Source of the DNA: an uncultured Roseobacter sp.
Lineage (GTDB): Bacteria > Pseudomonadota > Alphaproteobacteria > Rhodobacterales > Rhodobacteraceae
DNA length: 64,000 bases
Direction: 5' to 3'
NCBI GenBank assembly: GCA_947501635.1
Contig: CANMWT010000002.1
Coordinates: 1-64,000, forward strand
In this document: positions 34,301-42,377 of the stretch, in pieces
How the letters are laid out: every line of letters begins with the position of its first letter
How positions within the stretch are numbered: the first letter of the stretch is position 1
Notes under the pieces: model-generated
Seen by the model: only the letters and a program-made list of their open reading frames with translations
What the model was told of the DNA's origin: nothing
The model's database searches: none
Position numbers and translations under genes: made by a program

Positions 34301-36523
34301 GACCCGAACAAATTGATGGATCGCGCGCTGCTGTGGCTGCACGAACAGGAGGTTGTGACACTGGGCAAGGGACTGTCGGTTTTTCGTCCCGCGATCACAT
34401 TGCACCTTGCCCCCAAGGGAGGCACCTTCACGCTTCAGAATTTTACCCCTCTCGAGGAGCACTACACCGAGCAGACCATCCAGACGCATGTCATGGCGGC
34501 CTACGCCGAGAAGGGGCTCGAACGTATCGAGGACGCAGAGCGACTGGCGGAGGACTATTTTGTTCTGGAGCGGGACGCCTTCATGCGCCGCTGGATGCCC
34601 GGCCGCGGCACAGAGTTCCGCCGGCAGGCAACGGGTGAAACATGGCGCCGGATAGTGGACCGGCTCGGTAACAAGACACAGGAGCAAATTGTGCGCGATG
34701 ACCGCGAGCAGACCAACGTGCTCGTACTGGCGGGACCCGGATCCGGAAAGACCCGCGTCCTCGTGCACCGAATTGCCTACCTCGTGAAAATCAGGCGAGA
34801 GGACCCCAGTGGTATTCTGGTGCTGGCCTACAACCGACACGCCGCTGCCGAAATACGCGAGCGACTGCGACTTCTGATCGGAGACAGCGCGCGGTTCGTC
34901 ACAGTCTCGACAATCCATTCCCTTGCGATGCGGCTGGTGGGGGCCAGCTTTGCAGGGACGGATGTCGCAGACACCCCCGATTTCGACACGCTCCTGATGG
35001 ATGCGGTCCGGCTTCTGCGCGGCGACGGTTTGGACAAGACCGCTGCTGAATCGTTGCGCGATACCCTGATTGAAGGCTACCGGTGGCTGCTGGTCGACGA
35101 ATATCAGGACGTGGGACCGGAGGAGTATGCTCTGATCTCGGCGGTTGCAGGCCGCAGCCTTGACGATCCCGATCTGCGTATCAGCCTCTTCGCGGTGGGA
35201 GACGACGACCAGAACATCTACTCCTTTGCAGGTGCCTCGATCAGGCACATCCGTCAGTTCGAGCAGGACTATTCCGCAAAACCGGTATTTCTTACAGAAA
35301 ACTACCGTTCCACGGGCAACATCATTTCCGCGGCGAATGCCGTCATCGAACATTCTGTAGACAGGATGAAAACCGGGCATGACATCACGATCAACGAGGC
35401 GCGGCGCAACGCGCCGCCCGGGGGAGAGATGAAAGCCGTCGATCCGGTGGTACAGGGCCGCGTGCAAATCCTTGAATGCCCTGCGGGCAACGATGCACAG
35501 GCGATGGCTGCGATCGAAGAACTGGTGCGACTGTCACATCTGATCCCGGGGTGGACGTGGTCCAAGGCTGCCGTTATCTCGCGGGACTGGCGGAAACTCG
35601 CCCCCGTCCGCGATTTTGCCGAAGCACTCGGCATACCGGTCGAGGTCGCGAACGAACGGCTCCCGGGGCTGTGGCGCATGCGGGAGATGCAATTGTTCAT
35701 TGACGCATTGCGTAGCGGTGAAACCCGCGTTGTGTCGGTAGCCGATCTGATTGGCGTCTTGAACAAAATACCAAGTTCCCGCTGGACCGACCGGATTGGT
35801 GAGGGATTGGGGCAGCTCGCGCGCGAAATTAACGAACGTCGCATGCCGGCGGCGGATGTCATCGACTGGTTCGCGGAGTGGGCACGGGACGGGTGGAGCG
35901 AGCAGCGCGGTTTAAAACTCTTGACGGCCCACCGTGCAAAGGGCCTTGAGTTCGACGATGTGGTGATCCTCGACGGTGGCTGGGAGCGTCCCTCCCGAAA
36001 CGAAGACCAGGATGCGCCGAGACGACTGTTCTACGTGGCTATGACCCGGGCGCGCCGCAATCTCGTTGTCATGAGCAACGACAATCACGAGTATCTGCCA
36101 ACAACATCCCCGGCGATCGTCAGCAGGACTGTCGTACCTGATCTGTCGTCCTTCCCGGGTCCCAGACGCTATTTCCAGTCTGCCGAGGCCCGAATGATCG
36201 ACCTGTCCTTCGGCGGCCGGCAGGGGAATAACCACCCTGTTCTGGGTGCTACTGCCGAAGCGCGGATCGGTGACCCGGTCACACTGGTGCGCGACAAAAA
36301 TCGTTGGCTTTTGCGTGATGCAAAAGGTCGGCCTCTCGGGCGCATGGCAAAAAGTTTCGCGCCGCCACCGGAAAGCAAGTTCTTGCGGGGAGAAATCGCC
36401 GCCATCCTGCGCTGGCACAAGGGCGACAGCGACGAGGCCTTTCACTACACTCTCAGGCGGGACACATGGGAAGTTGTCATCCCAGAGTTGGTTTTTGAGG
36501 CAGTTTCAAAGAGCGGGTCTTAA
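31394..36523 (+). CDS. exonuclease-like, RecQ and UvrD helicase fusion protein (1709 residues)
   Basis: Residues 14-110 resemble a DEDD-type 3'-5' exonuclease domain (CISIDLEVD, then DHVIGHNILRHDLPHL). A Cys cluster (CGNPGCVYC, about 272-280) precedes a RecQ-type SF2 helicase: Walker A LPTGTGKS at about 322-330, DEAH at 426-429, motif VI QEAGRAGRDRKP near 617. After a long linker follows an SF1 UvrD-type helicase: GPGSGKTRVL (about 1113), VDEYQDVGPEE (about 1235), TAHRAKGLEFDD (about 1515), VAMTRARR (about 1546). All key motifs look intact, so the protein may unwind and process DNA. The ATG has no strong ribosome binding site. No partner gene adjoins it. Confidence 0.9.
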   Translation: MNSAAPIRRSNILDRCISIDLEVDPDKARIFAFAAVGRDADKGALVARGNVGAMFPQLDAYSRSFDHVIGHNILRHDLPHLAAASSAFARLAEAPIDTLWLNPLAFPRNPYHHLVKHYQDGRLQTGHVNDPEFDARLVFDVLQNQIGAFNELNAASPDALTAYHYLCCRSHRSDGFDKLFAEIRKAEKPDRGTAESAIRRLIGSDACCEMLDQTLNDLNDTALSWPIAYALSWISVAGGDSVMPPWVRAQFRDASRIVKTLRASNCGNPGCVYCSKHNDPKVALEKWFGFEDFRPEPIDEFGRPLQERIVESAMRGDSLLGILPTGTGKSICYQIPALSQFDKTGALTVVISPLVALMADQVQGLARAGISSAVTINGMLSLPERQDALDRVRMGDAAILLISPEQLRSTSVRSVLAQRDIGLWVLDEAHCVSKWGHDFRPDYRYVGRFIKERSGEEVAPILCLTATAKPEVVQDIRGHFHECLGLELVLLDGGASRSNLSFEVLATQRSTKMADILDRLEEHLPTTGASGAIVYCATKRSTERVAEFLKQQGMSADYYHAGRTPDEKRDIQEAFRSGQLRVIAATNAFGMGIDKPDIRLVVHGDVPGSLENYLQEAGRAGRDRKPAHCTLLYNTEDVDKQFDLSARSRLARHEIVAILKAVRRLDSKTRKNGEVIATSGEIVKEELDRDFQRDSTTEDTRVKTAVAWLEEAKLLRREENRVQVFPASLLVNDLDQAKAILDKADITQARRQQLLSVVRNIMSAAPEEGISTDVLAGTSGLSAAALRKALTDMEALGIANDDTNITIFVHVGVENASRARIEKASRLEADLVARLREDAPDADSGEPMPLNLAATSQMLREAGHASVRPDIVEGLLRGMAQDGRDMEGGRGNLHIRKVSRGSLLVRVQRPWHVVEKTAALRRDGAVRLLSHLVGSVPEGVRGKDIQVETTLGALLASVTGDAMLRAAVRDPNKLMDRALLWLHEQEVVTLGKGLSVFRPAITLHLAPKGGTFTLQNFTPLEEHYTEQTIQTHVMAAYAEKGLERIEDAERLAEDYFVLERDAFMRRWMPGRGTEFRRQATGETWRRIVDRLGNKTQEQIVRDDREQTNVLVLAGPGSGKTRVLVHRIAYLVKIRREDPSGILVLAYNRHAAAEIRERLRLLIGDSARFVTVSTIHSLAMRLVGASFAGTDVADTPDFDTLLMDAVRLLRGDGLDKTAAESLRDTLIEGYRWLLVDEYQDVGPEEYALISAVAGRSLDDPDLRISLFAVGDDDQNIYSFAGASIRHIRQFEQDYSAKPVFLTENYRSTGNIISAANAVIEHSVDRMKTGHDITINEARRNAPPGGEMKAVDPVVQGRVQILECPAGNDAQAMAAIEELVRLSHLIPGWTWSKAAVISRDWRKLAPVRDFAEALGIPVEVANERLPGLWRMREMQLFIDALRSGETRVVSVADLIGVLNKIPSSRWTDRIGEGLGQLAREINERRMPAADVIDWFAEWARDGWSEQRGLKLLTAHRAKGLEFDDVVILDGGWERPSRNEDQDAPRRLFYVAMTRARRNLVVMSNDNHEYLPTTSPAIVSRTVVPDLSSFPGPRRYFQSAEARMIDLSFGGRQGNNHPVLGATAEARIGDPVTLVRDKNRWLLRDAKGRPLGRMAKSFAPPPESKFLRGEIAAILRWHKGDSDEAFHYTLRRDTWEVVIPELVFEAVSKSGS

Positions 36524-36836
36524 GACCTGGTGCTTTCGATCTAGCGACAGGGCCTGAAGCTGAGCGGAGTGCAGAACGAGACCGACGCTGAGAGCCGGGC
36601 GCAGTCCTCATGCAGTCTTCGCTCAACCCTTTTAACGAGAAAAGGCACCGGTGCACGCAGCACTAATGCCTTGTGGTGGGTGGTGCCCGTTCAGATTAGT
36701 AGTAGACGTTCAGGCGTGCCTGCATGCTTCAGGCCGTCAATTTTGCTGCGAGAAAGCAGGACGCCGCAATCCTGCGCCCGCAAACGCCCGCATGTCTGGT
36801 AATGAAGCTCCTTTCACAAGTAGTAAAAGTCAGCTG
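36524..36836. other. spacer with broken small-ORF copy and duplicated amidase flank
   Basis: The left part carries the broken third copy of the 33-codon ORF and its terminator (36640-36740). From 36781 the sequence is the same as that right of 30739, the downstream flank of the amidase gene. Confidence 0.6.
36640..36740 (-). pseudogene. 33-codon ORF family, broken copy 3 with terminator
   Basis: The minus strand keeps the end of copy 2: MQARLNVYY and stop, then a spacer and a terminator hairpin GGCATTAGTGC/GCACCGGTGCC with CTTTTC (36640-36670). Three bases (CAG) are missing relative to copy 2, turning TGC AGA into an in-frame TGA, and the sequence upstream is unrelated. So the 5' half, the start and the ribosome binding site are lost. 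Confidence 0.7.
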
Positions 36837-38237
36837 TCACGCCCAATTCGGTTCAGCGACCCGGATGGGCTCACCCGCAGCTTCCAGATCCAAACCTGCA
36901 GCCAAGAGTATATCTTCGCGATAATCCGGAGCAATTAACTGAACGCCAACAGGCCGCCCCTGTATTTCACCTGTGGCAACCGACAGAGATGGGACACCGA
37001 TCACGGGCAGTGCCCTTTGTGTGAGCTGCGCTTCGAACACTTTTGCGAAAGCGTCCTCTGACTGCAAATCCGACTGTTGAACGAAGGGCAATTCTCCCGA
37101 CACGGGGCATACAACGAGCGGGTAGTCACGCAAGAAGACGGCCCATTCCCTGACCAATCCGGCACGCATTTGCAAAGCTTTCATCACACTATCGAGGTCA
37201 ATTTCTCCAACATCATTCAACATCTGGTCGAACACAAACTGAGCGTCCGGGTCCGCCTCTTGGCACATCATATCTTTTGCACTAAACAGTGTTTCCGCCA
37301 TCCAGAGCTGCGCATTGATATCTGCTGCAGGCCGCAGCGGTGGACAGTTCACCTCGTCAATGGTCCAGCCCACCGCTTTGAGCTTGTCTGCGGCATCAAT
37401 CAAAGCCGCGCGCACCTCGTCTGCCACATGCATGCCGTCCGGAGCGACGACAAGTGCTGCCCGCTTCGGGAAGTCCTGCTGTCCGAGCGGCGCTGGCACA
37501 TACCAGGGGTCGCGCGGATCGGACGCTGCCATGGCTGTCAGCGAGATTGCAATATCCGAGATGCTGCGCGCAATCGGACCGGATACCGCCATGAGCTGCG
37601 CGCCGATGTACCGCTCGGCAGCGCTTGAATTATACGCGGGAACCCGACCCAAAGAAGGTCGCAATCCATGCAAGCCGCAAGCGTAGGCAGGGAAGCGGAT
37701 GGACCCTGCGATGTCAGTGCCGTGACCCAAGGCGCAAATGCCTGCTGCAACTGCTGCGGCTGCACCGCCAGAGGAGCCACCCGGCGTTATGTCTTTATTG
37801 CGTGGGTTCAGTGTTTGTCCGTGCAGACTGTTCTTCGTAAACCACCGCAGCGAGAATGCAGGCGTATTCGTACGGCCGACGATGACGCCTCCTGCCTTGC
37901 GAATATTCGACACCACCGGACTATCGCTTTCCGCGACCTGTTTCTCAAGCAGGCGCAGTCCGTTCGTCGTAGCATATCCCTTCTGATCGACATTTACCTT
38001 AATCGTGACGGGCACACCGCACAAAACACCGGGGTCCTCACCACGAGCAATGGCTTCGTCGACCTGTTGGGCAGCCTGCAAGGCGTCTTTGCGGCAGTCT
38101 TGTACGACCGCGTTGATCTTGAGGTTTACGTTGTCGAGGCGTTCCAGGTGTGCGTGGGTCACTTCAGTTGCGGACAGTTTTTTTGAACGCACTGCCGCTG
38201 CGATCTCGCTCGCCGTCATTTTCCAGATCTGATCCAT
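36837..38237 (-). CDS. amidase signature family protein
   Basis: A 466-residue cytoplasmic protein of the amidase signature (GatA-like) family. The Ser-cisSer-Lys triad is visible: Lys in CGVPVTIKVNVD, the serines in TPGGSSGGAAAAVAAG, and DIAGSIRFPA. Such enzymes hydrolyse amide bonds of diverse small molecules; the substrate cannot be told. It lacks gatB/gatC neighbours, so it is not the tRNA amidotransferase. Start at 38237 is set by AAGGAAAGG; a longer reading to 38336 is unlikely. The 3' 365 bases are duplicated at 30739-31103. Confidence 0.92.
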   Translation of the reverse strand: MDQIWKMTASEIAAAVRSKKLSATEVTHAHLERLDNVNLKINAVVQDCRKDALQAAQQVDEAIARGEDPGVLCGVPVTIKVNVDQKGYATTNGLRLLEKQVAESDSPVVSNIRKAGGVIVGRTNTPAFSLRWFTKNSLHGQTLNPRNKDITPGGSSGGAAAAVAAGICALGHGTDIAGSIRFPAYACGLHGLRPSLGRVPAYNSSAAERYIGAQLMAVSGPIARSISDIAISLTAMAASDPRDPWYVPAPLGQQDFPKRAALVVAPDGMHVADEVRAALIDAADKLKAVGWTIDEVNCPPLRPAADINAQLWMAETLFSAKDMMCQEADPDAQFVFDQMLNDVGEIDLDSVMKALQMRAGLVREWAVFLRDYPLVVCPVSGELPFVQQSDLQSEDAFAKVFEAQLTQRALPVIGVPSLSVATGEIQGRPVGVQLIAPDYREDILLAAGLDLEAAGEPIRVAEPNWA

Positions 38238-38642
38238 TGCGCCTTTCCTTGTCGTATTCTGCATATCCATTGGGTCACGTTCGCACCACAGGTTTTGCAA
38301 AGCAAAAGCCAACACCCACGATGGCGCAGCATACAAAGCTGGGTCAGATGCCTTGAACGAGGTTCAACTGCAAAAATCTGCCAAGCGTTTCGATGCATGT
38401 GTTGAGTCCACCAGTCGAAACCGCCGCTTGAAGAAGAACCTGCTGCGGATTTTCTCTACTAGATTGAAAGCCTCGATCACTGTCGCGCGGGCATTAGACA
38501 TAAATACAGGACTGAGTTTCAACTGCTAGCCGCGCAGCCTATCTTGCGAACGTTTCCCATTGTAATGGCCTGCGGGGACAGGTGATTTTAGGGTGTATTC
38601 TTTTGGGAAAGTAGGGCCGGAAAAGTTCCGGCCCGACGATGT
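38238..38642. other. intergenic region between amidase and monooxygenase genes
   Basis: About 400 bases with no supported gene. It must hold the amidase promoter and contains a strong hairpin next to the monooxygenase stop (38614-38634). Confidence 0.6.
38614..38634 (-). terminator. hairpin downstream of the monooxygenase gene
   Basis: GGGCCGGAA pairs perfectly with TTCCGGCCC around a 3-base loop, 9 bases after the monooxygenase stop on the minus strand. Only a weak T run (TACTTT) follows, so termination efficiency is uncertain. Confidence 0.55.
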
Positions 38643-40442
38643 TTAAGACAAATGGTGTACGTCTTGAAGACCATAAACAGGCGTTTCGATACCTTCCATG
38701 CGAGCTTTTATCTGCAGCGACAGAAACTGTGAGTAGTGGCGCGACTGATGCAGATTCCCACCATGAAACCATAGAGCTTCTTGCTGTGTAGGTTTCCACA
38801 TGTTGCGCTGTTCCCCCTCCCAAGGGCCAGGGTCCTTCGTCGTATCCGATCCCAAACCCCATACTTTCCCGACTTTGTCAGCCATTTCTTGACCAGCCAG
38901 ATCTGCAATCCAACCATTCATCGAATTGTAGCCAGTTGCATAGATAATGACATCTGCGTCGAGATGCGTTCCATCATCCAAGATCACGCCGGTTTCGTCG
39001 ACCTCAACCACCTGACCACGCTTTATCTTTATCTCTCCATCAATGATGAGCTGGCTGGCGCCGATGTCGATATAGTAGCCTGATCCACGGCGCAGATATT
39101 TCATGAACAGACCGGAGTCGTCGTCGCCCCAATCAAGCCAAAACCCTGCTTTCTCAAGCCCGTCATAGAACTCCTTGTCCTGTTCCTTCATCGCGGCGTA
39201 GGCTGGAATCTGGAACTCATGCAGGATCGCATAGGGCAGCGAAGCGAAGATAAGGTCTGCCTTTTCGGTCGTCATGCCGGCTTCGACGGCCCGTTCGGAA
39301 TAAAGATCTCCGAGCCCGATTTCCATCAAAGTATCGGACCGCACAATATGCGTCGAGGAACGCTGAACCATGGTGACGTCGACGTCATTCTCCCAAAGGG
39401 CTGCGGCGATATCATGCGCGGAATTGTTTGATCCAACGATAACTGCCTTTTTACCCATGTACTTGTCTGGGCCTGGATGCTGCGATGAGTGGTGCTGGTC
39501 GCCTTTGAACTTATCCATGCCCGGAAAGCTCGGCATGTTGGCCTTGCCTGACATACCCGTTGCCATAACAAGCTGTTTAGGTTTCAGCGTTACTTCCTCG
39601 CCGTCGCGGTCTACAACGACCGTCCATTCCTTGGTTGTCTCGTCATAGCTGGCGGACTTGGCGGTTGTATGTGTCCAGTAGTTGAGCTCCATCACCTTGG
39701 TGTACATTTCGAGCCAATCGCCGATTTTATCCTTGGGTGAGAAGACCGGCCAATTCTCTGGGAATTTGATGTAAGGCAGATGGTCATACCAGACCGGGTC
39801 ATGCAGGCAGAGGGATTTGTAGCGTTTACGCCAGCTGTCACCGGGGCGTTCGTTGCGCTCCACAATGATAGTGGGCACGCCGAGTTGGCGAAGACGGGCA
39901 CCCAAAGCAATACCGCCCTGTCCGCCGCCAATGATCAGGCAGTAAGGTTGCGTCTTGTATCCGAGTTCCGCCTCTTCTTGTTCCCGCTCTTCTTTCCAGG
40001 TCGTGCGGTGTTTCCCAGCTCCATGTTTAGCCCCTAGAGGACGCTGAAAGCCCTTAGGTTCTTCATGTCCTTTGAGTTCGACCATCGTGGTCAGCAGCGT
40101 CCAGATCAATCCATCCTTCAGACGGATCAAGCCGTAACCGCGCGCAACCTCAGTTTCAAATTCGATCCATGCTGTTGTGATGCCACCGTCTTCCGTCGGA
40201 ACCTCGCCATCCGCGATCTTCCATCCTGTTGGCTTGATCGTCGCCAGTTGGTGCCGCAACATATCGGCTACTTGATCTTTTCCTTCGACTGTTTTGATGT
40301 TCCAGGTGAAGGTCACTAGATCGCGCCAGTAGCAGTCATCCTGAAACATATCGGTGGCAGCTTCAATATCTCCTTTTTCGAGTGCCTCGCCGAACGCGTC
40401 GAGAAACGCCTGTGTCTGATCCGTCAGTGTTGTGTCGAGCAT
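38643..40442 (-). CDS. flavin-containing monooxygenase with N-terminal NTF2-like domain
   Basis: A 599-residue protein. Residues 1-130 look like a SnoaL/NTF2-like domain (AFLDAFGEALEKGDIEAATDMFQDDCYWRD). The rest is a two-nucleotide-binding oxidase: FAD motif LIIGGGQGGIALGAR (about 170-184), RNERPGDSWRKRYKSLCLHDP (near the FMO fingerprint), NADPH motif VIVGSNNSAHDI (about 343), and the late ATGYNS motif. The family oxidises small organic molecules. The start at Met 40442 is given by GGGAGG. It neighbours the amidase gene on the same strand 400 bases away, but no operon is evident. Confidence 0.9.
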   Translation of the reverse strand: MLDTTLTDQTQAFLDAFGEALEKGDIEAATDMFQDDCYWRDLVTFTWNIKTVEGKDQVADMLRHQLATIKPTGWKIADGEVPTEDGGITTAWIEFETEVARGYGLIRLKDGLIWTLLTTMVELKGHEEPKGFQRPLGAKHGAGKHRTTWKEEREQEEAELGYKTQPYCLIIGGGQGGIALGARLRQLGVPTIIVERNERPGDSWRKRYKSLCLHDPVWYDHLPYIKFPENWPVFSPKDKIGDWLEMYTKVMELNYWTHTTAKSASYDETTKEWTVVVDRDGEEVTLKPKQLVMATGMSGKANMPSFPGMDKFKGDQHHSSQHPGPDKYMGKKAVIVGSNNSAHDIAAALWENDVDVTMVQRSSTHIVRSDTLMEIGLGDLYSERAVEAGMTTEKADLIFASLPYAILHEFQIPAYAAMKEQDKEFYDGLEKAGFWLDWGDDDSGLFMKYLRRGSGYYIDIGASQLIIDGEIKIKRGQVVEVDETGVILDDGTHLDADVIIYATGYNSMNGWIADLAGQEMADKVGKVWGLGSDTTKDPGPWEGEQRNMWKPTQQEALWFHGGNLHQSRHYSQFLSLQIKARMEGIETPVYGLQDVHHLS

Positions 40443-40643
40443 TTCATCCTCCCATCGCTCATCCATTTTGGTTAGCAGCCTATGGGAAGGGCGCCTTCAA
40501 AATCCAGACATTTAACGCGTACCGAACATTGGCACCAAACCGACCGCAAGGACGAAGCCGTTGTTTAAAAAGCCTTCAAGCCAATGAGCAGTATTTTGGA
40601 AGATATTCTGCTTCTTGGCACGCAACGATTGATCTGGGCGTCT

Positions 40644-40765
40644 TCATGACCGAGTGGTGAGTTTCCGGATAAGGAATGCGATCGCACTCCCCGACGCCAC
40701 GCCAACCACATTGGTACCAAAATTGGTCAAGGACCTGTCCCGGGCAAGCGCGGGCTGTAAAGGCG
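40644..40765 (-). pseudogene. C-terminal remnant of a VanZ-like gene
   Basis: The minus strand reads LQPALARDRSLTNFGTNVVG, then VASGSAIAFLIRK and a stop. The intact VanZ-family gene at 41742-42122 has IQPLFGRERSTEDMIANVAG followed by AALGVLISSVSRK. Only about 38 codons of the C-terminus remain and the upstream part runs into the terminator region of small-ORF copy 2. Confidence 0.7.
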
Positions 40766-40800
40766 CGGTCCCCGTGCAGCCTTCGCTCAACCCTTTAACG

Positions 40801-40833
40801 AAAAAAGGCACCGGTGCGCGCAGCACTGATGCC
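40801..40833 (-). terminator. intrinsic terminator after small-ORF copy 2
   Basis: GGCATCAGTGC pairs with GCACCGGTGCC (one wobble, one mismatch) followed by six T on the minus strand. Confidence 0.75.
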
Positions 40834-40858
40834 TTGTGGTGGGTGGTGACTGTTCCGG

Positions 40859-40960
40859 TTAGTGGTAGACGTTCACGCGCGCCTGCATGCTTCTGCAGGC
40901 CGCAATGGCTTTGGTGATCTCGGAACGGCACGTGTGGAGTATTTTGATCGTGGTTTGCAT
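40859..40960 (-). CDS. 33-residue small protein, family copy 2
   Basis: A 33-codon frame (begins MQTTIKILHTC, ends MQARVNVYH) behind AGGAGGACAAGTGAC and the ATG. It has the same length, ribosome binding site and downstream terminator as copy 1 at 17744-17845, with 12 of 33 residues identical, mostly in the C-terminal half (ITKAIAACRSMQARVN). A broken copy lies at 36640-36740. The conserved C-terminal KxIAxC...QxRVNxY pattern across divergent DNA suggests selection on the peptide. Function unknown. Confidence 0.62.
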   Translation of the reverse strand: MQTTIKILHTCRSEITKAIAACRSMQARVNVYH

Positions 40961-41100
40961 GTCACTTGTCCTCCTGATGAAGACAACACTAGCGGGTCCC
41001 AGCGGCAAAGGATGTGAACAGGATCACAGTTTCAGAAACTTTTTGATATATCGCTGCAAACGGGTGACCGCGCGTTTCTTCAGTATCTGGCGACAGTGCG

Positions 41101-41595
41101 TCAGCTGTTCAGGAATTTTTTGACCTTGGGGTCGTCTTTCCACTTGGCAATTTGAGACGCGGCCTTGATCCCTTCGGATTGCAGATAAATACCGCCCAGC
41201 CCGATGTCTTTTGCCTGCTCGTATTTCTTGAGCAGCTTGGCTTTCTGTTCCGGGGTGCGCGTCACACGCTGCCGCGGTTCCTTTGGCTTCTTGGCTTTCG
41301 GATTGTGCAGGATGTCTTCCAACAGGTCTACATTGACGTCCGGCTCCCGCACTTTCATGTATTGCCGGAACTCGTTCTCGAAATCGCTAAACTCTTCGAT
41401 CACGCCAGACGCGGCTTCGTGCAGATGGTCGAGAATAGGTTTCAGTTTGCTTGTCCAAATACTTTCGAAGGCTTCCTCCAGCCGGTTTCCGAGGTGTTGG
41501 TCGACCTTTTCCAATTCTTCTTTGTGCTTCGCTCGGATCTCCAGAAGTTCCTGAACTGATTGATGGACGTCGTCTGGTTTTTTCTTCGGTGGCAT
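41101..41595 (-). CDS. hypothetical protein, 164 residues, helical
   Basis: A highly charged, probably all-helical protein: the N-terminal half looks like a coiled coil (VQELLEIRAKHKEELEKVDQHLGNRLEEAFESIW), and the C-terminal part contains RQRVTRTPEQKAKLLKKYEQ and the segment LQSEGIKAASQIAKWKDD that is also preserved in the remnant at 29454-29550. The C-terminal part resembles a helix-turn-helix-like or spacer-binding tail, but I assign no function. GGGGAGAC precedes the ATG. Stands between small-ORF copy 2 and the VanZ gene, all on the minus strand. Confidence 0.7.
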   Translation of the reverse strand: MPPKKKPDDVHQSVQELLEIRAKHKEELEKVDQHLGNRLEEAFESIWTSKLKPILDHLHEAASGVIEEFSDFENEFRQYMKVREPDVNVDLLEDILHNPKAKKPKEPRQRVTRTPEQKAKLLKKYEQAKDIGLGGIYLQSEGIKAASQIAKWKDDPKVKKFLNS

Positions 41596-41741
41596 GACCC
41601 TGTCTCCCCCTTACTTTCCGCTGAGAGTATAGCGCTGCCGCACTGGATTTTGAAAGATACTTCACTCTGTGGCACCTGATGCCCATAGCGGAACGCTTTG
41701 GCCCTTCAGGCTGCGGATCGTGACGTCTTCTTGGGAAATCG

Positions 41742-42122
41742 TCATGCGCGTCGCCAAATTTTTCGGCTGACCGAGGAAATGAGCACGCCTAGAGCGGCGC
41801 CGGCCACATTGGCTATCATGTCCTCAGTGGACCTCTCCCGGCCAAACAGGGGCTGTATGACTTCCACGACGACACCGCAAACAAGCAGGGCAGGGATAAC
41901 TGCGAAGAGAGCTCGTGGCCACAGGACGCCTGTCGGCAGAACAAGTAGGGCGTAGGTCACGACATGCCGCGTCTTGTCGTCAACAGGCGCACCTGTCATT
42001 GGAACCTGAAGCGCCGCGAGAGGGTCAAAGGCGAGAACGCTCGCCAGGGCGAGCGTCACGACCAAGCTTAGCGTCTTCCGGTCATGTATCACGTTTATGA
42101 ATACGGATCCCTGGGCCATCAT
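41742..42122 (-). CDS. VanZ-family membrane protein
   Basis: About 126 residues with four hydrophobic spans and the VanZ-like pattern DDKTRHVVTYALLVLPTG and GVVVEVIQPLFGRERSTEDMIANVAGAALG (the charged RERSxEDxxANxxG motif is diagnostic). VanZ-like proteins are membrane proteins of largely unknown role; some give low-level teicoplanin resistance. The 5' end overlaps the HTH gene by 41 bases if the first ATG is used; a GTG at 42092 would reduce this to 8 bases and may be the true start. Confidence 0.8.
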   Translation of the reverse strand: MMAQGSVFINVIHDRKTLSLVVTLALASVLAFDPLAALQVPMTGAPVDDKTRHVVTYALLVLPTGVLWPRALFAVIPALLVCGVVVEVIQPLFGRERSTEDMIANVAGAALGVLISSVSRKIWRRA

Positions 42123-42336
42123 CCGGCGTGCCGATGAATTCTATGCCGGCGGCTTCTAGAGTGCTTTGAAGTGCTGAGACGTTGGCTGTTGTACTAACTG
42201 GCTTACCATCTGAAGCTTCGATCCGCTTAATGGTACTCGTGCTTATGCCACTCGCGGCAGCAAGTTTGCCAACGCTCCAACGAAGAGCGTGACGTGCGGA
42301 TCTTAATTGTGAACCTGTGAGCATTGACTTAGCCAA
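42082..42336 (-). CDS. HTH-type transcriptional regulator (Cro/CI-like)
   Basis: An 84-residue protein: the helix-turn-helix is TGSQLRSARHALRWSVGKLAAASGISTSTIKRIEAS, and the remainder (SALQSTLEAAGIEFIGTPDDGPGIRI) is the short C-terminal strand part common in small XRE regulators of toxin-antitoxin or phage type. It diverges from the tyrosine recombinase gene with overlapping control regions, where a tandem 19-bp repeat lies (42340-42377), likely its binding site. Met5 (42324) is an alternative start. Confidence 0.88.
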   Translation of the reverse strand: MAKSMLTGSQLRSARHALRWSVGKLAAASGISTSTIKRIEASDGKPVSTTANVSALQSTLEAAGIEFIGTPDDGPGIRIHKRDT

Positions 42337-42339
42337 GAT

Positions 42340-42377
42340 ATGATACTAAATGGATCACATGATACAATATGGATCAT
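42340..42377. promoter_or_regulatory. tandem 19-bp repeat between HTH regulator and recombinase
   Basis: ATGATACTAAATGGATCAC is followed without gap by ATGATACAATATGGATCAT (16 of 19 identical). It covers the start region of the recombinase and lies 4 bases upstream of the HTH start, so it could be the operator of both. Confidence 0.55.

Noticed and set aside
33656-35467. 603-codon frame antisense to the helicase gene
   Set aside because: Lies wholly inside the helicase gene on the opposite strand; typical shadow frame in GC-rich DNA with no recognisable domains.
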